Shown in pieces: positions 51,099-60,156 of a stretch of DNA of 64,000 nt (position 1 is its first letter; every line of letters begins with the position of its first letter). Where the stretch lies: NCBI RefSeq assembly GCF_001685355.1, contig NZ_CP016438.1, positions 1,922,001-1,986,000 on the forward strand, written 5' to 3'. The position numbers and the translations under genes were made by a program. The notes beneath the pieces are model-generated. The model was not told the origin of the DNA. It worked only from the letters and a program-made list of their open reading frames with translations, and searched no databases. This DNA is from Streptomyces lincolnensis (GTDB lineage Bacteria > Actinomycetota > Actinomycetes > Streptomycetales > Streptomycetaceae).

Positions 51099-52490
51099 AT
51101 GGATCTTGGCGTCCGCTGGACACTGCACGGCGACGGACGCACTCCGGCGCCCGGAGCGGTTGTCCGCCCCGACGAACGGCTCTCCTGGCCCCGCACGGCC
51201 GGGCTCGGCGCCCAGCACGTGGTGGCCATGTTCGGCGCGTCCTTCGTCGCCCCCGTCCTCATGGGCCTGGACCCCAACCTGGCGATCATGATGTCGGGTG
51301 TCGCGACCATGATCTTCCTGCTCGCCACCCGCGGCCGCGTGCCCAGCTACCTGGGCTGCTCGCTCTCCTTCGTCGGGGTCGCCGCGGTGATCCGGGCGCA
51401 GGGCGGCACGAGCGCGACCGTGACGGGCGCGGTGCTGGTGGTCGGGGTCGCGCTGTTCCTGGTCGGGGTCGCCGTGCAGCGCTTCGGGGCGCGGATCATC
51501 CACGCCGCCATGCCACCGATCGTCACCGGTGCGGTCGTGATGCTCATCGGCTTCAACCTCGCGCCCGTGACCGCCGCCACCTACTGGCCGCAGGACCAGT
51601 GGACGGCCCTGCTGGTCATGTTCTTCACCGGCCTCGCGGTGGTCTGTCTGCGCGGCTTCTGGTCCCGTATCGCGATCTTCCTCGGGCTGGTCTTCGGATA
51701 CGCCGTCTCCTGGGCCTTCGACCTGGCCTTCGGAAAGATCCACTCGGTGGACGCGAGCGGCAGGCTCACCGACCACTGGCGCCTGGACCTGTCCGCCGTC
51801 GGCAAGGCCGACTGGATCGGACTGCCCGCCTTCCACGGGCCGTCCTTCGAGTGGTCGGCGATCCTGGTCGCGCTGCCCGTCGTCATCGCCCTGGTCGCGG
51901 AGAACGCCGGGCATGTCAAGGCGGTCGGCGAGATGACCGGCGACTCGCTGGACGACAGGCTCGGGACGGCGATCTCGGCCGACGGCATCGGCTCGGTGCT
52001 GTCCACCGCGGCCGGCGGCCCGCCCACCACCACCTACTCCGAGAACATCGGCGTGATGGCCGCGACCCGCGTCTACTCCACCGCCGCCTACTGGGCGGCC
52101 GCCGGCTTCGCCCTCCTGTTCGGCCTGTGCCCGAAGTTCGGCGCGGTGGTGGCCGCGATCCCGGGCGGCGTCCTCGGCGGCGTCACCGTCATCCTCTACG
52201 GCATGATCGGCCTGCTCGGCGCGCAGATCTGGATCAACGCCAAGGTGGACCTGCGCAATCCGCTCAACCTGGTCCCCGCCGCCGCGGGCATCATCATCGG
52301 CGTCGGCAACGTCACCATGAAGTTCACCGACACCTTCGAGCTGAGCGGCATCGCGCTGGGCACGGTGGTCGTCATCACCGGCTACCACGCGCTGCGCGCG
52401 TTCGCCCCGGCCCATCTCAAGACGCAGGAACCGCTCCTCGACGAGGGCACCAGCACCTACGACAGCGAGGGTCAGCGCGCCAAGTCGTAG
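51099..52490 (+). CDS. NCS2-family uracil/xanthine permease
   Basis: A 463-residue membrane protein of the nucleobase-cation symporter 2 family. Markers: LGAQHVVAMFGASFVAPVLMGLDPNLAIM (TM1-2), GRVPSYLGCSLSFVG, VVIALVAENAGHVKAVGEMTG (with the substrate Glu), and ISADGIGSVLSTAAGGPPTTTYSENIGVMAATRVYS. The QH motif in TM1 and the NCS2 signature are intact. It probably imports uracil with protons. The ATG at 51099 is the only supported start. Its last 19 bases overlap the convergent GH6 gene. Confidence 0.93.
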   Translation: MDLGVRWTLHGDGRTPAPGAVVRPDERLSWPRTAGLGAQHVVAMFGASFVAPVLMGLDPNLAIMMSGVATMIFLLATRGRVPSYLGCSLSFVGVAAVIRAQGGTSATVTGAVLVVGVALFLVGVAVQRFGARIIHAAMPPIVTGAVVMLIGFNLAPVTAATYWPQDQWTALLVMFFTGLAVVCLRGFWSRIAIFLGLVFGYAVSWAFDLAFGKIHSVDASGRLTDHWRLDLSAVGKADWIGLPAFHGPSFEWSAILVALPVVIALVAENAGHVKAVGEMTGDSLDDRLGTAISADGIGSVLSTAAGGPPTTTYSENIGVMAATRVYSTAAYWAAAGFALLFGLCPKFGAVVAAIPGGVLGGVTVILYGMIGLLGAQIWINAKVDLRNPLNLVPAAAGIIIGVGNVTMKFTDTFELSGIALGTVVVITGYHALRAFAPAHLKTQEPLLDEGTSTYDSEGQRAKS

Positions 52491-53665
52491 GCGTACGACG
52501 GTGAGAAGGTGCCCGGCGTCCCCTTGCAGCCGTCCGACTCCCCCGGCAGCTTCACCCACAGGTAGCCGTCGATCCGGGCCTCACCGGTGTTCAGCGTGGG
52601 CGCCCGGCCGATCTTGCGGCCGGCCGGGTCGCACCACTCGCCGTCGGCCGGGGCGCCGTTGCCGTTGCGGCTGGTGTCGATGACGGCGCCCAGGCTCGCG
52701 GGGCCGCCCAGGGCGTCGAGGACCCGACGGTCGTAGGCGATCTCGTCGGACGTGCGGTGGAAGTTGGAGACGTTGCTGAAGACGCCGTCGGAGGAGGCCG
52801 GGGAGGCGGCACCGGCCTGCTTGAGCCAACCCGCCTGTTTCGCGGGCGGGTTCCAGCCGGAGTGGCCGGCGTCGTAGTAGACCCGGGCCCTGGGGTTGGC
52901 GGCCTTGAGGACGCGGCCCGCGCGGGCCAGCGAGGCGAAGCGGTCGGTGCGGGTGGCCGTGGAGAGGCACTGCGCCTGGGCGACCGAGTCCGGCTCCAGG
53001 ATCACGACGACCTCACCGGAGCCCAGCCCGGCGGCGAACCTCTCGATCCAGGCGTCGTAGGCGTCGAGGTCGGGCGCCCCGCCCTGGGAGTGGCCGCCGC
53101 AGTCGCGGCCGGGGATCGCATACGCCACCAGCACCGGGACCCGGCCCTGCGCGGAGCCGCCGGAGGTGACCGCCCGGACCCGGGCGGTGATGGTCGAGGG
53201 CGTGTAGTCGGCGAACCAGACGGCCGCCGGACGGTCGGCGATACGGGACGCTATGACCGCGTGACGCGGGTCGCCGTCGTTCGCGCGCACCCATGCGAGC
53301 ACCTGGGAGGCGGGGTGCCGGTAGAGCCGGGTGGAGGCGAAGGTGGTCACGTCCGGCTTCTCCCGCGTCGACTTCGAGGGTGTGGGCGTGGGGCTCGCCT
53401 TCTTCTTCGGGGACGCCGAGGCGGAGGCACTGGGCGAGGCGGAGGACGGCGCCGGCACCACGGGCAGGGACACCAGGGACGGCGAGCCGGTCACCTCGGG
53501 GCCCGCCTCGTGGGAGCGGCTCCGGTCCTCCAGAGCGGACAGCATCCCGGTCGCGGTGCCGATCGCCACGACCACGGAGGCGGCGACGACCATGGCGCCA
53601 CGGCGTACGGTCCGCCTGCGCTCGGCCCGGCGTACGGCCAGCCGCTGGGCACGTCGGCCTGACAC
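52472..53665 (-). CDS. Membrane-anchored or secreted GH6-family glycosidase
   Basis: A 397-residue protein: a basic N-terminus, one hydrophobic segment (about 24-44, signal or anchor), a Ser/Pro/Thr-rich linker (about 60-100), then a GH6 cellulase fold. Catalytic elements are visible: VLVAYAIPGRDCGGHSQGG (acid Asp), VVVILEPDSVAQAQCL, YYDAGHSGW, VSNFHRT and VIDTSRNGNG, DGYLWVKLPGESDG. Typical activity is endo- or exo-beta-1,4-glucanase. No cellulose-binding domain is present. In Streptomyces, GH6-like CslA-associated enzymes also act on apical glycans, so the natural substrate could be endogenous. Confidence 0.93.
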   Translation of the reverse strand: MSGRRAQRLAVRRAERRRTVRRGAMVVAASVVVAIGTATGMLSALEDRSRSHEAGPEVTGSPSLVSLPVVPAPSSASPSASASASPKKKASPTPTPSKSTREKPDVTTFASTRLYRHPASQVLAWVRANDGDPRHAVIASRIADRPAAVWFADYTPSTITARVRAVTSGGSAQGRVPVLVAYAIPGRDCGGHSQGGAPDLDAYDAWIERFAAGLGSGEVVVILEPDSVAQAQCLSTATRTDRFASLARAGRVLKAANPRARVYYDAGHSGWNPPAKQAGWLKQAGAASPASSDGVFSNVSNFHRTSDEIAYDRRVLDALGGPASLGAVIDTSRNGNGAPADGEWCDPAGRKIGRAPTLNTGEARIDGYLWVKLPGESDGCKGTPGTFSPSYAYDLAR

Positions 53666-53765
53666 CCTGTTGCCCCCTCCCCCCGCGGCGGGCGCGTTCC
53701 CCCGTTCTGGGGAAGCGCCGGGCCCGCCGGTACCCCCGCCACCCTAAAGCTGGGACTCTGCCCCC

Positions 53766-54461
53766 ATGGTGCAATGCGAACAATTCACCACCCCCGTCGA
53801 CGCGGTCGTCTCCCGTATGCGCGCCCTCGGAGCGGCCCTGCCGGCCGGGGACGGCATCGCCGTCTTCAACCGCGTCTACCTCGCCGTCACCGAGGCCGTC
53901 GACCGGCGCATCGACAGCGGGCGGCTGGGGGACGCGCGGGCCGCGATCACGCTGGACGTGCGGTTCGCGGAGCGCTATCTGGCGGCCGTGGAGACGGTGG
54001 CGGACGAGCGGCGACCGCCGGCCTGCTGGCGGCCCCTGTTCCAGTTCCGCCGTCATCCCGGCGTACGCCCGTTGCAGTTCGCGCTCGCGGGCATCAACGC
54101 GCACATCGGCCACGACCTGGCGCTGGCCGTCGTGGACACCTGTCGTACGCTCGGCTGCGAACCCGCCGACGTGGAGGACGAGTTCGACCGCGTGGGCGAT
54201 CTCCTCGTCTCTCTGGAGGAGCGCATCCGCGAAGAGCTGATGCCGGGCCCCGATCTCCTCCAGGTCGCCGACCCGCTCACCCACCTGCTCGGCTCCTGGA
54301 GCCTGGAGCGGGCCCGGGACGCCACCTGGACCGCGGCGCGGGCACTGTGGGCGCTGCGCGGAATGCCCGACGTGGCCGGGGAGTTCACGGAACGGCTGGA
54401 CGCGGCGGTGGGCCTGGCGGGGCGCATGCTGCTCACGCCCCTGCCCCACCCGCGGTTCTAG
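53766..54461 (+). CDS. DUF5995-family protein
   Basis: A 231-residue, all-helical protein. TPVDAVVSRMRALGAALPAGDGIAVFNRVYLAVTEAV and PLQFALAGINAHIGHDLALAVVDTCR are the conserved stretches of the family, which is restricted mainly to actinobacteria. The conserved His residues (NAHIGHD) resemble those of small metal-dependent helical hydrolases, but the activity is not known. Its TAG at 54459-54461 lies inside a 26-bp tandem duplication shared with the end of the convergent davB gene. Confidence 0.85.
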   Translation: MVQCEQFTTPVDAVVSRMRALGAALPAGDGIAVFNRVYLAVTEAVDRRIDSGRLGDARAAITLDVRFAERYLAAVETVADERRPPACWRPLFQFRRHPGVRPLQFALAGINAHIGHDLALAVVDTCRTLGCEPADVEDEFDRVGDLLVSLEERIREELMPGPDLLQVADPLTHLLGSWSLERARDATWTAARALWALRGMPDVAGEFTERLDAAVGLAGRMLLTPLPHPRF

Positions 54462-54505
54462 TCCTTCAGGAGTTCCACCGGTTCTAGTCCTCCGGGAGTT
54501 CCACC
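54454..54505. repeat. 26-bp tandem duplication at a convergent gene junction
   Basis: 54454-54479 and 54480-54505 are head-to-tail copies differing at two positions (TTCAGG versus TCCGGG). Copy 1 holds the TAG stop of the DUF5995 gene and a second, silent, copy of the davB end; copy 2 holds the real davB stop. The period is not a multiple of three. Confidence 0.9.
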
Positions 54506-56196
54506 GGCGCGATCTCGTCGTAGACGTCGCCCGGGCCGGGGTTGGACGGGTCCGTCCCGCCGCCGAGGTGGTGCATCACGCCCCACACCGCGTTCAGCGC
54601 GGTCTGCACCGCGCCCTCGGCCCATCCGGCGGTCCAGGAGATGTCGTCGCCGGCGAGGAAGATGCCCCGCTTGTCCTCGGGCAGGCGATCCTGCATGAAG
54701 TGGGTGAACAGGCGCCGCTGGTAGCGGTAGTGGCCGGGCAGGTTGGCCTTGAACGCGCCCATGAAGTAGGGCTCGTTCTCCCAGGAGACCGTCACCGGGT
54801 TGCCGATGATGTGCTTCCTGATGTCGACCTTCGGATAGATCTCGCCGAGCGACTTCAGCATGACCTCCATCCGCTCGTTCGCGGACAGCGGCAGCCACTT
54901 CAGGCTGTCGTCGCACCAGGTGTAGGAGAGGCAGATGACGGCGGGCCGGTCCGGGCCGTCGTCGAGGAGGTAGGTACCGCGCGTCATGCGGTCGGTGAGG
55001 GTCATCGACATGACGTCGCGCCCGGTCGGCTCTCCCCTGTCGTCGACGGCCTTGTCCAGCCAGAACGGCCGGTCCACGGGCACGAACAGCTTCGAGGACT
55101 CCATGTAGTGGGTGCGCTCGATGGCCGTCCAGTGGTCGATCGGGAAGAGCGAGTCGTCGCAGTCGATCTTGGAGAGCAGCATCCAGGACTGGGCGGTGAA
55201 GACGGCCGCCCGGTAGGTGCGGATGTCGCCGTCCGCGTCCGTGACGGTGATCCCGTTGCCCGAGGTGCGGTGCAGCCGGGTCACGGCGGGGCGGGGTTCG
55301 CCGTGGAGGTGCAGTGACTTCAAGGACGTGCCGTACGGCCAGTGCACGATCTTCTCCGGCTCCCGTTCCCAGAGCCTGAGCGGCAGTTGCTGGGAGCCGC
55401 CGACGATGCCGCGGTGGTGGTCGTCGGCCTCGGTGTAGACGACCCGGAGGATCTCCAGGATGGAGTTGGGGAAGTCGGTGTCCCAGCCGCCGGTGCCGAA
55501 GCCGACCTGGCCGAAGATCTCGCGGTGGCGGAAGGACCGGAACGCCTCGGAGTCGCAGAGGAAGCCGTAGAAGGTCTGGTTGTCGAGCTTCTCGACGAGC
55601 TTCGCCCAGATCTCCCGGATGCGCGGGACATCGCGCTCGCGCATCGCGCGGTTCATGTCGGAGAAGTCGGCGCCCTCTTCGAGGCACTTGTTCCAGGCGG
55701 CCGCGACGTCCCGGTAGACCTGGGGCAGGTCGTCGATCGTCTCGGCGTAGTGACTCTCGCCCTTGAGGTCGACGACGGTCGAAGGGGTCGTCTCCGCGAG
55801 GGGGTTGGGGAAGGGGCGCGTCTCCAGACCCGCCAGGTCGATGTAGTGGTTCAGGGCCGTGGAGGAGGGCGGGAACCGCATCGCGCCCATCTCGGCCGTC
55901 AACGACGGGTCGCAGCCCTCGAAGCCGACGGTCCGCAGCCGCCCGCCGATCCGGTCGGCCTCGTACACGACCGGCTTCAGGCCCATCTTCATCAGCTCGT
56001 ACGCGGCGACGATGCCCGACAGGCCGCCGCCGATCACCGCGACCTCGGTGCCGTGCTCGGTCGCGGGTATCTGGCCGAGGCCCGCCGGGTGGGCGAGGAA
56101 GTCGTCGTAGGCGTAGGGGAAGTCCGGGCCGAACATGGTGATCGGCGGCTGCTGCTCGTCTGCGTGCTCGACGGCGTTGGGCACGGTGGACGTCAT
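54484..56196 (-). CDS. davB: L-lysine 2-monooxygenase (DavB-like flavoenzyme)
   Basis: A 570-residue flavin amine oxidase. After an N-terminal PITMFGPDFPYAYDDFLAHP segment comes the FAD-binding fold (EVAVIGGGLSGIVAAYELMK, residues about 51-70, then YEADRIGGRLRT). The middle has FGQVGFGTGGWDTDFPNS and the C-terminus GIFLAGDDISWTAGWAEGAVQTALNAVWG. From memory these blocks match Pseudomonas putida DavB, lysine 2-monooxygenase, nearly word for word; that enzyme decarboxylates and oxygenates L-lysine to 5-aminovaleramide. davA lies 74 bp upstream on the same strand. Other amino-acid monooxygenases (tryptophan, phenylalanine) are the alternatives. AAGGAG precedes the ATG. Confidence 0.88.
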   Translation of the reverse strand: MTSTVPNAVEHADEQQPPITMFGPDFPYAYDDFLAHPAGLGQIPATEHGTEVAVIGGGLSGIVAAYELMKMGLKPVVYEADRIGGRLRTVGFEGCDPSLTAEMGAMRFPPSSTALNHYIDLAGLETRPFPNPLAETTPSTVVDLKGESHYAETIDDLPQVYRDVAAAWNKCLEEGADFSDMNRAMRERDVPRIREIWAKLVEKLDNQTFYGFLCDSEAFRSFRHREIFGQVGFGTGGWDTDFPNSILEILRVVYTEADDHHRGIVGGSQQLPLRLWEREPEKIVHWPYGTSLKSLHLHGEPRPAVTRLHRTSGNGITVTDADGDIRTYRAAVFTAQSWMLLSKIDCDDSLFPIDHWTAIERTHYMESSKLFVPVDRPFWLDKAVDDRGEPTGRDVMSMTLTDRMTRGTYLLDDGPDRPAVICLSYTWCDDSLKWLPLSANERMEVMLKSLGEIYPKVDIRKHIIGNPVTVSWENEPYFMGAFKANLPGHYRYQRRLFTHFMQDRLPEDKRGIFLAGDDISWTAGWAEGAVQTALNAVWGVMHHLGGGTDPSNPGPGDVYDEIAPVELPED

Positions 56197-56270
56197 GGGG
56201 TACGGACTCCTTGCGACACAGTGAAAAACGGGGTGCTTCAGACCGAGTGGACTTCGGACCGAGGGGGGCT

Positions 56271-57059
56271 TCAGACCAGGGGTCCGTAGAGGCCGGGGCG
56301 CCGGTCCTTCAGATACGGGTTCGCCTCGCGGGAGGCGGCGAGAAGGACGGGGTCGACATCGGCGAGCACCAGCTCCGCACCGCGACCGGCGCGCCCCCGG
56401 GCGATCCCGTCGGGACCGGCCAGCGTGGTGAGCCCGACGAACTCGAACTCCCCTTCCCTGCCGACCCGGTTGACGTACGCCACGTACATCTGGTTCTCGA
56501 AGGCGCGCACCGGGATCATCGACTCGGCGACGAACTGGAACGGGTGCATCTGGGCCGTCGGCACGACGAGGAGGTCGGTTCCGGCCAGGGCGTGGGCGCG
56601 GACGTTCTCCGGGAACTCGACGTCGTAGCAGATCATGAGGCCGACGCGGAGGCCGTTCAGCTCGGCCTGCACGACCGGCTGCTCGCCCGGTGCGAAGTGC
56701 TCGCGCTCGAAGCAGCCGAAGAGGTGGGTCTTGCGGTAGTTGGCCAGACGCGTGCCGTCGGCGGAGATCAGCTGGGCGGAGTTGTACACCGTGCCGGCGT
56801 GCCGCTCGGGGTAGCCGTAGGCGATGGCGAGGCCGTGCCGTCCGGCGATCTCCGCGATCGCGTCCGCCGCGTCGCCGTCGGCGGGCTCGGCGAGGCGGCC
56901 GATGTCGTCGCCGATGGCGTATCCGGTGAGGAACATCTCCGGCGCGGCCAGCAGTCCGGCGCCCGCGGCGGCGGCCCGGCCCGCGGCCTCGTCGAGGACC
57001 TTGAGGTTCTCGACGGTCGAGCCGGGGCGGCCGGAGCTCTGGAGCAGGGCGGTGCGCAT
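56271..57059 (-). CDS. davA: 5-aminovaleramidase (DavA-like nitrilase superfamily)
   Basis: A 262-residue carbon-nitrogen hydrolase with the catalytic triad Glu41 (LLAAPEMFLTGY), Lys110 (LANYRKTHLFG) and Cys144 (GLMICYDVEFPE). AQMHPFQFVAESMIPVRAFENQMYVAYVNRVG forms the substrate and oligomer region. Next to a DavB-like monooxygenase it is best explained as the amidase converting 5-aminovaleramide to 5-aminovalerate and ammonia. The ATG at 57059 follows GAGGATC; three CGTTGCG repeats lie 85-147 bp upstream. Confidence 0.88.
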   Translation of the reverse strand: MRTALLQSSGRPGSTVENLKVLDEAAGRAAAAGAGLLAAPEMFLTGYAIGDDIGRLAEPADGDAADAIAEIAGRHGLAIAYGYPERHAGTVYNSAQLISADGTRLANYRKTHLFGCFEREHFAPGEQPVVQAELNGLRVGLMICYDVEFPENVRAHALAGTDLLVVPTAQMHPFQFVAESMIPVRAFENQMYVAYVNRVGREGEFEFVGLTTLAGPDGIARGRAGRGAELVLADVDPVLLAASREANPYLKDRRPGLYGPLV

Positions 57060-57143
57060 GCGGGATCCTCACCGGGCGGACGGAGTGATTGCGGGGGCCA
57101 CGTAGACGGTACGGGCGGCTGACCAGCGCGGACAAGCAGCAGC

Positions 57144-57206
57144 CGTTGCGCGCCGGTGAGCCGTTCGTTGCGTACGGCGGGCCCCTGGCGGCGATTCGTT
57201 GCGTAC
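57144..57206. promoter_or_regulatory. Phased CGTTGCG repeats upstream of davA
   Basis: CGTTGCGCGC (57144), CGTTGCGTAC (57166) and CGTTGCGTAC (57197) lie in the same orientation, 22 and 31 bp apart, i.e. about two and three helical turns. The same motif with 21/30/21 spacing precedes the cationic amino-acid permease-lrp operon. Likely a binding array for the Lrp-type regulator (inference). Confidence 0.7.
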
Positions 57207-57348
57207 GCCTTTCTCCTCCCTGGGGCTCAGAGCGCGGGGGCGGTCCCCGCCGCGCGGCGGAGGCGGGGTGCCGTCTCCGGTGCGATGTGGGGCGGGCGCG
57301 GCGCCGGAACAGTGGTGACTGTCCGCTTCACCTGCCGAAAGGACCGTC

Positions 57349-57906
57349 ATGCACCGTCGTACGAAGATCGTCGTGGTCGGCGCCGCGCTGCTGCTCACCG
57401 CCGGGGCCGCGGGCTCGGCCACCGCGACCGGCGACCCGGGGAAGTCGCCGGGGGCCGCTGGGAAGTCCCGGGAGGCCGCCGCCCTCACCGGCACCGCCAA
57501 GCTGTACCGCTCGGCCGGCGACGACATCACCTTCTCCTTCGACGCGCATCTGGCGGCGAAGGACAAGGCCGATCCGATGCGGGCGACCGGCACCTTCGAG
57601 TGGAGCCACTACATCGACGGCGAGGGCGCCTGGGCGAAGGCGAAGGTCGACTGTCTGGTCACCGGCGGCAAGGTGGCCGTCGTCTCCGGCGTCGTCACCG
57701 ACACGGATCTGCCCGGCGAGAAAGGCACGCGCGTGGGCATCACCGTGCACGACCTCGGCCGTCACGACCGGCTCGGCTACAGCTGGGCGACGACCGAGGA
57801 CCTGGGCCCGGAGGACCTGCCGAAGTGTGTGGGGTCGGCGCCCTTCGAGAAGGTCAGGAAGGGCACCGGTGACTTCACGGTCGTGCCCTGGCAGCCCGAT
57901 TTCTAG
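57349..57906 (+). CDS. Secreted hypothetical protein
   Basis: A 185-residue protein with a Sec signal peptide (about 1-27: IVVVGAALLLTAGAAGSATA), a Gly/Lys-rich linker and a beta-rich domain (LTGTAKLYRSAGDDITFSFDAHLAA, GTFEWSHYIDGEGAWAKAKVDCLVTGGKVAVVSGVV) with two Cys. Such repetin-like secreted proteins are frequent in Streptomyces; function unknown. Its last 32 bases overlap the end of a convergent MFS gene. Confidence 0.8.
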   Translation: MHRRTKIVVVGAALLLTAGAAGSATATGDPGKSPGAAGKSREAAALTGTAKLYRSAGDDITFSFDAHLAAKDKADPMRATGTFEWSHYIDGEGAWAKAKVDCLVTGGKVAVVSGVVTDTDLPGEKGTRVGITVHDLGRHDRLGYSWATTEDLGPEDLPKCVGSAPFEKVRKGTGDFTVVPWQPDF

Positions 57907-59071
57907 CCAGCAGCAGGGCGGTCACGGCGTACGGCACGGCGAGGATCGCGAAGACCGTGCTGTGCGCGGCCCGGGTGCCGAGCAGCGCGTAGGCGGCGTA
58001 GACGGTCACCGTGACCAGTTCCGTGCCGAGGCTCGCCACGGAGGTCAGGGTGGCCCGGCGGGCGTCGTCGATGCGGTGCTGGAGGCGGACGTCGGCGAGC
58101 ACCTCCGCCAGCTGGAAGCCGGCGAAGGCGAGACCCACCAGGGCGATGCCGGCCACGGTGCGGGATCCGGCGCCCACGGCCAGGGCGAGCGCGGCGCCCG
58201 CGATCAGCGCCGCGAGTCCGCGTCCGCCGAGGCGTTCGGCGGGTCCGGCCAGCAGGCTGCCGACCGTGACGATCGCCCAGACCAGCAGCACCAGATGGGG
58301 CACGGTCGCCTCGGCCACGCCGAGGTCGCGGATCAGCAGCGGGGTGTACTCGTCGAGCGCGCCCCACACGGCGGCGACGGCGGGGATGAGCAGCAGGGCG
58401 CCGCGTACGGTCCGGTCGCCCCGGGCCTCGGCGAGCCCGGCGCGCAGGGTGGCCGTCCAGCCACCGTCCTCCTTCCCGGCCGGCTGCCGGTGCTCCGGGA
58501 ACCGGGTGGCCGTCACGGCGGCCAGCAGGGAGGCGAGGACACTGGCCGCGCCGACGGCCGGGTAGCCGCCCAGCGCGAAGAGGGGTCCGGCGAGCGCCAT
58601 GGCGGCGACCGTGGCCAGCAGCCGGGCCGCCCGGGACCGGCCCATGACGCGCGCGTACCGGTCGGCGGCGCCGAGCCGGTCCAGTTCGTCGTAGACCAGC
58701 GCCTCCAGCGCGCCGGTGCCCAGCGCTCCGCCCGCGCCCCACAGGACGAAGCCGAGCGCGAAGGCGCCGTACGACGGGAAGGCCACCCACAGGGCGAAGC
58801 CGGCGGCGGAGAGCAGCGGGCCGAGCCACAGCAGCCGCCGTCGGGAGACGGTGTCCGCCCAGGCGCCGGAGGGGACCTCCAGGACGACGCCGGTGACGGA
58901 CCAGAGCGCGAAGAGGGAGGAGATCTGCCACAGGGACATACCGGTGTCGGCGAACAGCAGCGCGTACACCGGGTAGAGCAGGACGAGGTCGTCGAGGAAC
59001 GCGTAGCCGTACAGCGTGGTCGTCAGCCGACGCACGCCGGTGTCGGGCACCCGCGCGGGTGAGAGTGTCAT
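57875..59071 (-). CDS. MFS transporter
   Basis: A 398-residue 12-helix transporter. TLYGYAFLDDLVLLYPVYALLFADTGMSLWQISSLFALWSVTG and the loop GAWADTVSRRRLLWLGP are clear. The C-terminal half has LADVRLQHRIDDARRATLTSVASLGTELV, typical of small multidrug-like MFS proteins. Substrate unknown. ATG at 59071 begins MTLSPARVPDTG; the frame continues upstream but without typical sequence. 3' overlap of 32 bp with the secreted protein gene. Confidence 0.88.
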   Translation of the reverse strand: MTLSPARVPDTGVRRLTTTLYGYAFLDDLVLLYPVYALLFADTGMSLWQISSLFALWSVTGVVLEVPSGAWADTVSRRRLLWLGPLLSAAGFALWVAFPSYGAFALGFVLWGAGGALGTGALEALVYDELDRLGAADRYARVMGRSRAARLLATVAAMALAGPLFALGGYPAVGAASVLASLLAAVTATRFPEHRQPAGKEDGGWTATLRAGLAEARGDRTVRGALLLIPAVAAVWGALDEYTPLLIRDLGVAEATVPHLVLLVWAIVTVGSLLAGPAERLGGRGLAALIAGAALALAVGAGSRTVAGIALVGLAFAGFQLAEVLADVRLQHRIDDARRATLTSVASLGTELVTVTVYAAYALLGTRAAHSTVFAILAVPYAVTALLLARNRAARARP

Positions 59072-59257
59072 GGGGCCTTCCCGGAAGGGCGGTTCGGACG
59101 TCGTGGGTACGGCGTCCGAGGCGGCCCTCGGGAGGCACGGCGGGTGGATCAATGTCGCCAGGTCATGGCACCGATGGTAGACGGCGGCGGCGCCGCGGCC
59201 CAGCGATTTGTGGACGGCGCGGTTTTGTGGACGACCGACCCAACCAAGGAGCTTGTG

Positions 59258-59701
59258 ATGGACATCACCGCGTTGCCCCGGATCGACGAGCACACGACCG
59301 TCGTCGCCGCAGAGCCTGCCGCCGTCTGGCGGGCCCTCGGCGAGACCCTGGACCGTTCCTTCACCCACCCCCGCGCGGCCCGTTACGCCCGCCTCGTCGG
59401 CGCGGCCGACAGCGCGGCGTCCGGGCCCCGGCCCCTGGCGGAGGGCTCCGCCTTCCCGGGTTTCCGGGTGGCCGCCGCGGATCCGGCCCGGGAGCTGGTG
59501 CTGATCGGACGGCACCATTACTCGACGTACGCCCTGATCTTCCGCCTGGAGGAGGCGGCCACGGGCCACACGCGGCTACGGGCGGAGACCCGGGCGAGGT
59601 TCCCCGGCCCGGGCGGCGCTCTCTACCGTCTGCTCGTCGTCGGCACGGGCGGCCACGCCGTCTTCACCAGGCGGCTTCTGTCGGCGGTGCGGGTCAGGTA
59701 G
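59258..59701 (+). CDS. SRPBCC/DUF2867-like small protein
   Basis: A 147-residue protein with an alpha/beta helix-grip-like pattern: TTVVAAEPAAVWRALGETLDRSF, then PGFRVAAADPARELVLIGRHHYSTYALIFRLEEAATGHTRLRAETRARFPG and a C-terminal amphipathic helix (LYRLLVVGTGGHAVFTRRLLSAV). The family may bind a lipid-like or aromatic ligand; the role is unknown. ATG at 59258 has AAGGAG 7 nt upstream. The stop overlaps the 3' end of the lrp gene by 8 bp. Confidence 0.78.
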   Translation: MDITALPRIDEHTTVVAAEPAAVWRALGETLDRSFTHPRAARYARLVGAADSAASGPRPLAEGSAFPGFRVAAADPARELVLIGRHHYSTYALIFRLEEAATGHTRLRAETRARFPGPGGALYRLLVVGTGGHAVFTRRLLSAVRVR

Positions 59702-60146
59702 GCGCCCCGGAGGAGAACCGCCGCAACAAGGGCGACAACACCAGCACGGACTTGGTCCGTTCGACGAACGGCTCCCCCGCGATCCGCTCCAGCACCCGCT
59801 CGAAGTGCCGCATGTCGGAGGCGAAGACCTGCACGACCGCGTCCGCGTCCCCGGTGACGGTGGACGCGGCCACCACCTCCTGGTACCGCTCAAGGCCGCG
59901 CTGGATCGTCTCCGGCGAGGTGTTGCTCCGGCAGTAGATCTCGACGAACCCTTCCGTCTCCCAGCCGAGGGCCGCCGGGTCCACCCGCACGGTGAACCCG
60001 GTGATCGCCCCGGTGGCGCGCAGCCGGTCCACGCGCCGTTTCACCGCGGGCGCGGACAGGCCGACGATCTGCCCGATGTCCGCGTAGGAGCGGCGGGCGT
60101 CCTCGGCGAGGGCGTGGACGATGCGTTCGTCGAGATCGTTCAGCAC
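59694..60146 (-). CDS. Lrp/AsnC-family regulator linked to lysine genes
   Basis: A 150-residue regulator with an N-terminal HTH (LNDLDERIVHALAEDARRSYADIGQIVGLSAPAVKRRVDRLRATGAITGF) and a RAM domain (EGFVEIYCRSNTSPETIQRG, VTGDADAVVQVFASD). It starts 10 bp after the cationic amino-acid permease stop, so the two are one operon. Shared upstream motifs suggest that it controls this operon and davA-davB. Lysine is the likely effector (inference). Confidence 0.92.
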   Translation of the reverse strand: MLNDLDERIVHALAEDARRSYADIGQIVGLSAPAVKRRVDRLRATGAITGFTVRVDPAALGWETEGFVEIYCRSNTSPETIQRGLERYQEVVAASTVTGDADAVVQVFASDMRHFERVLERIAGEPFVERTKSVLVLSPLLRRFSSGAPT

Positions 60147-60156
60147 TGCGGGTCGA

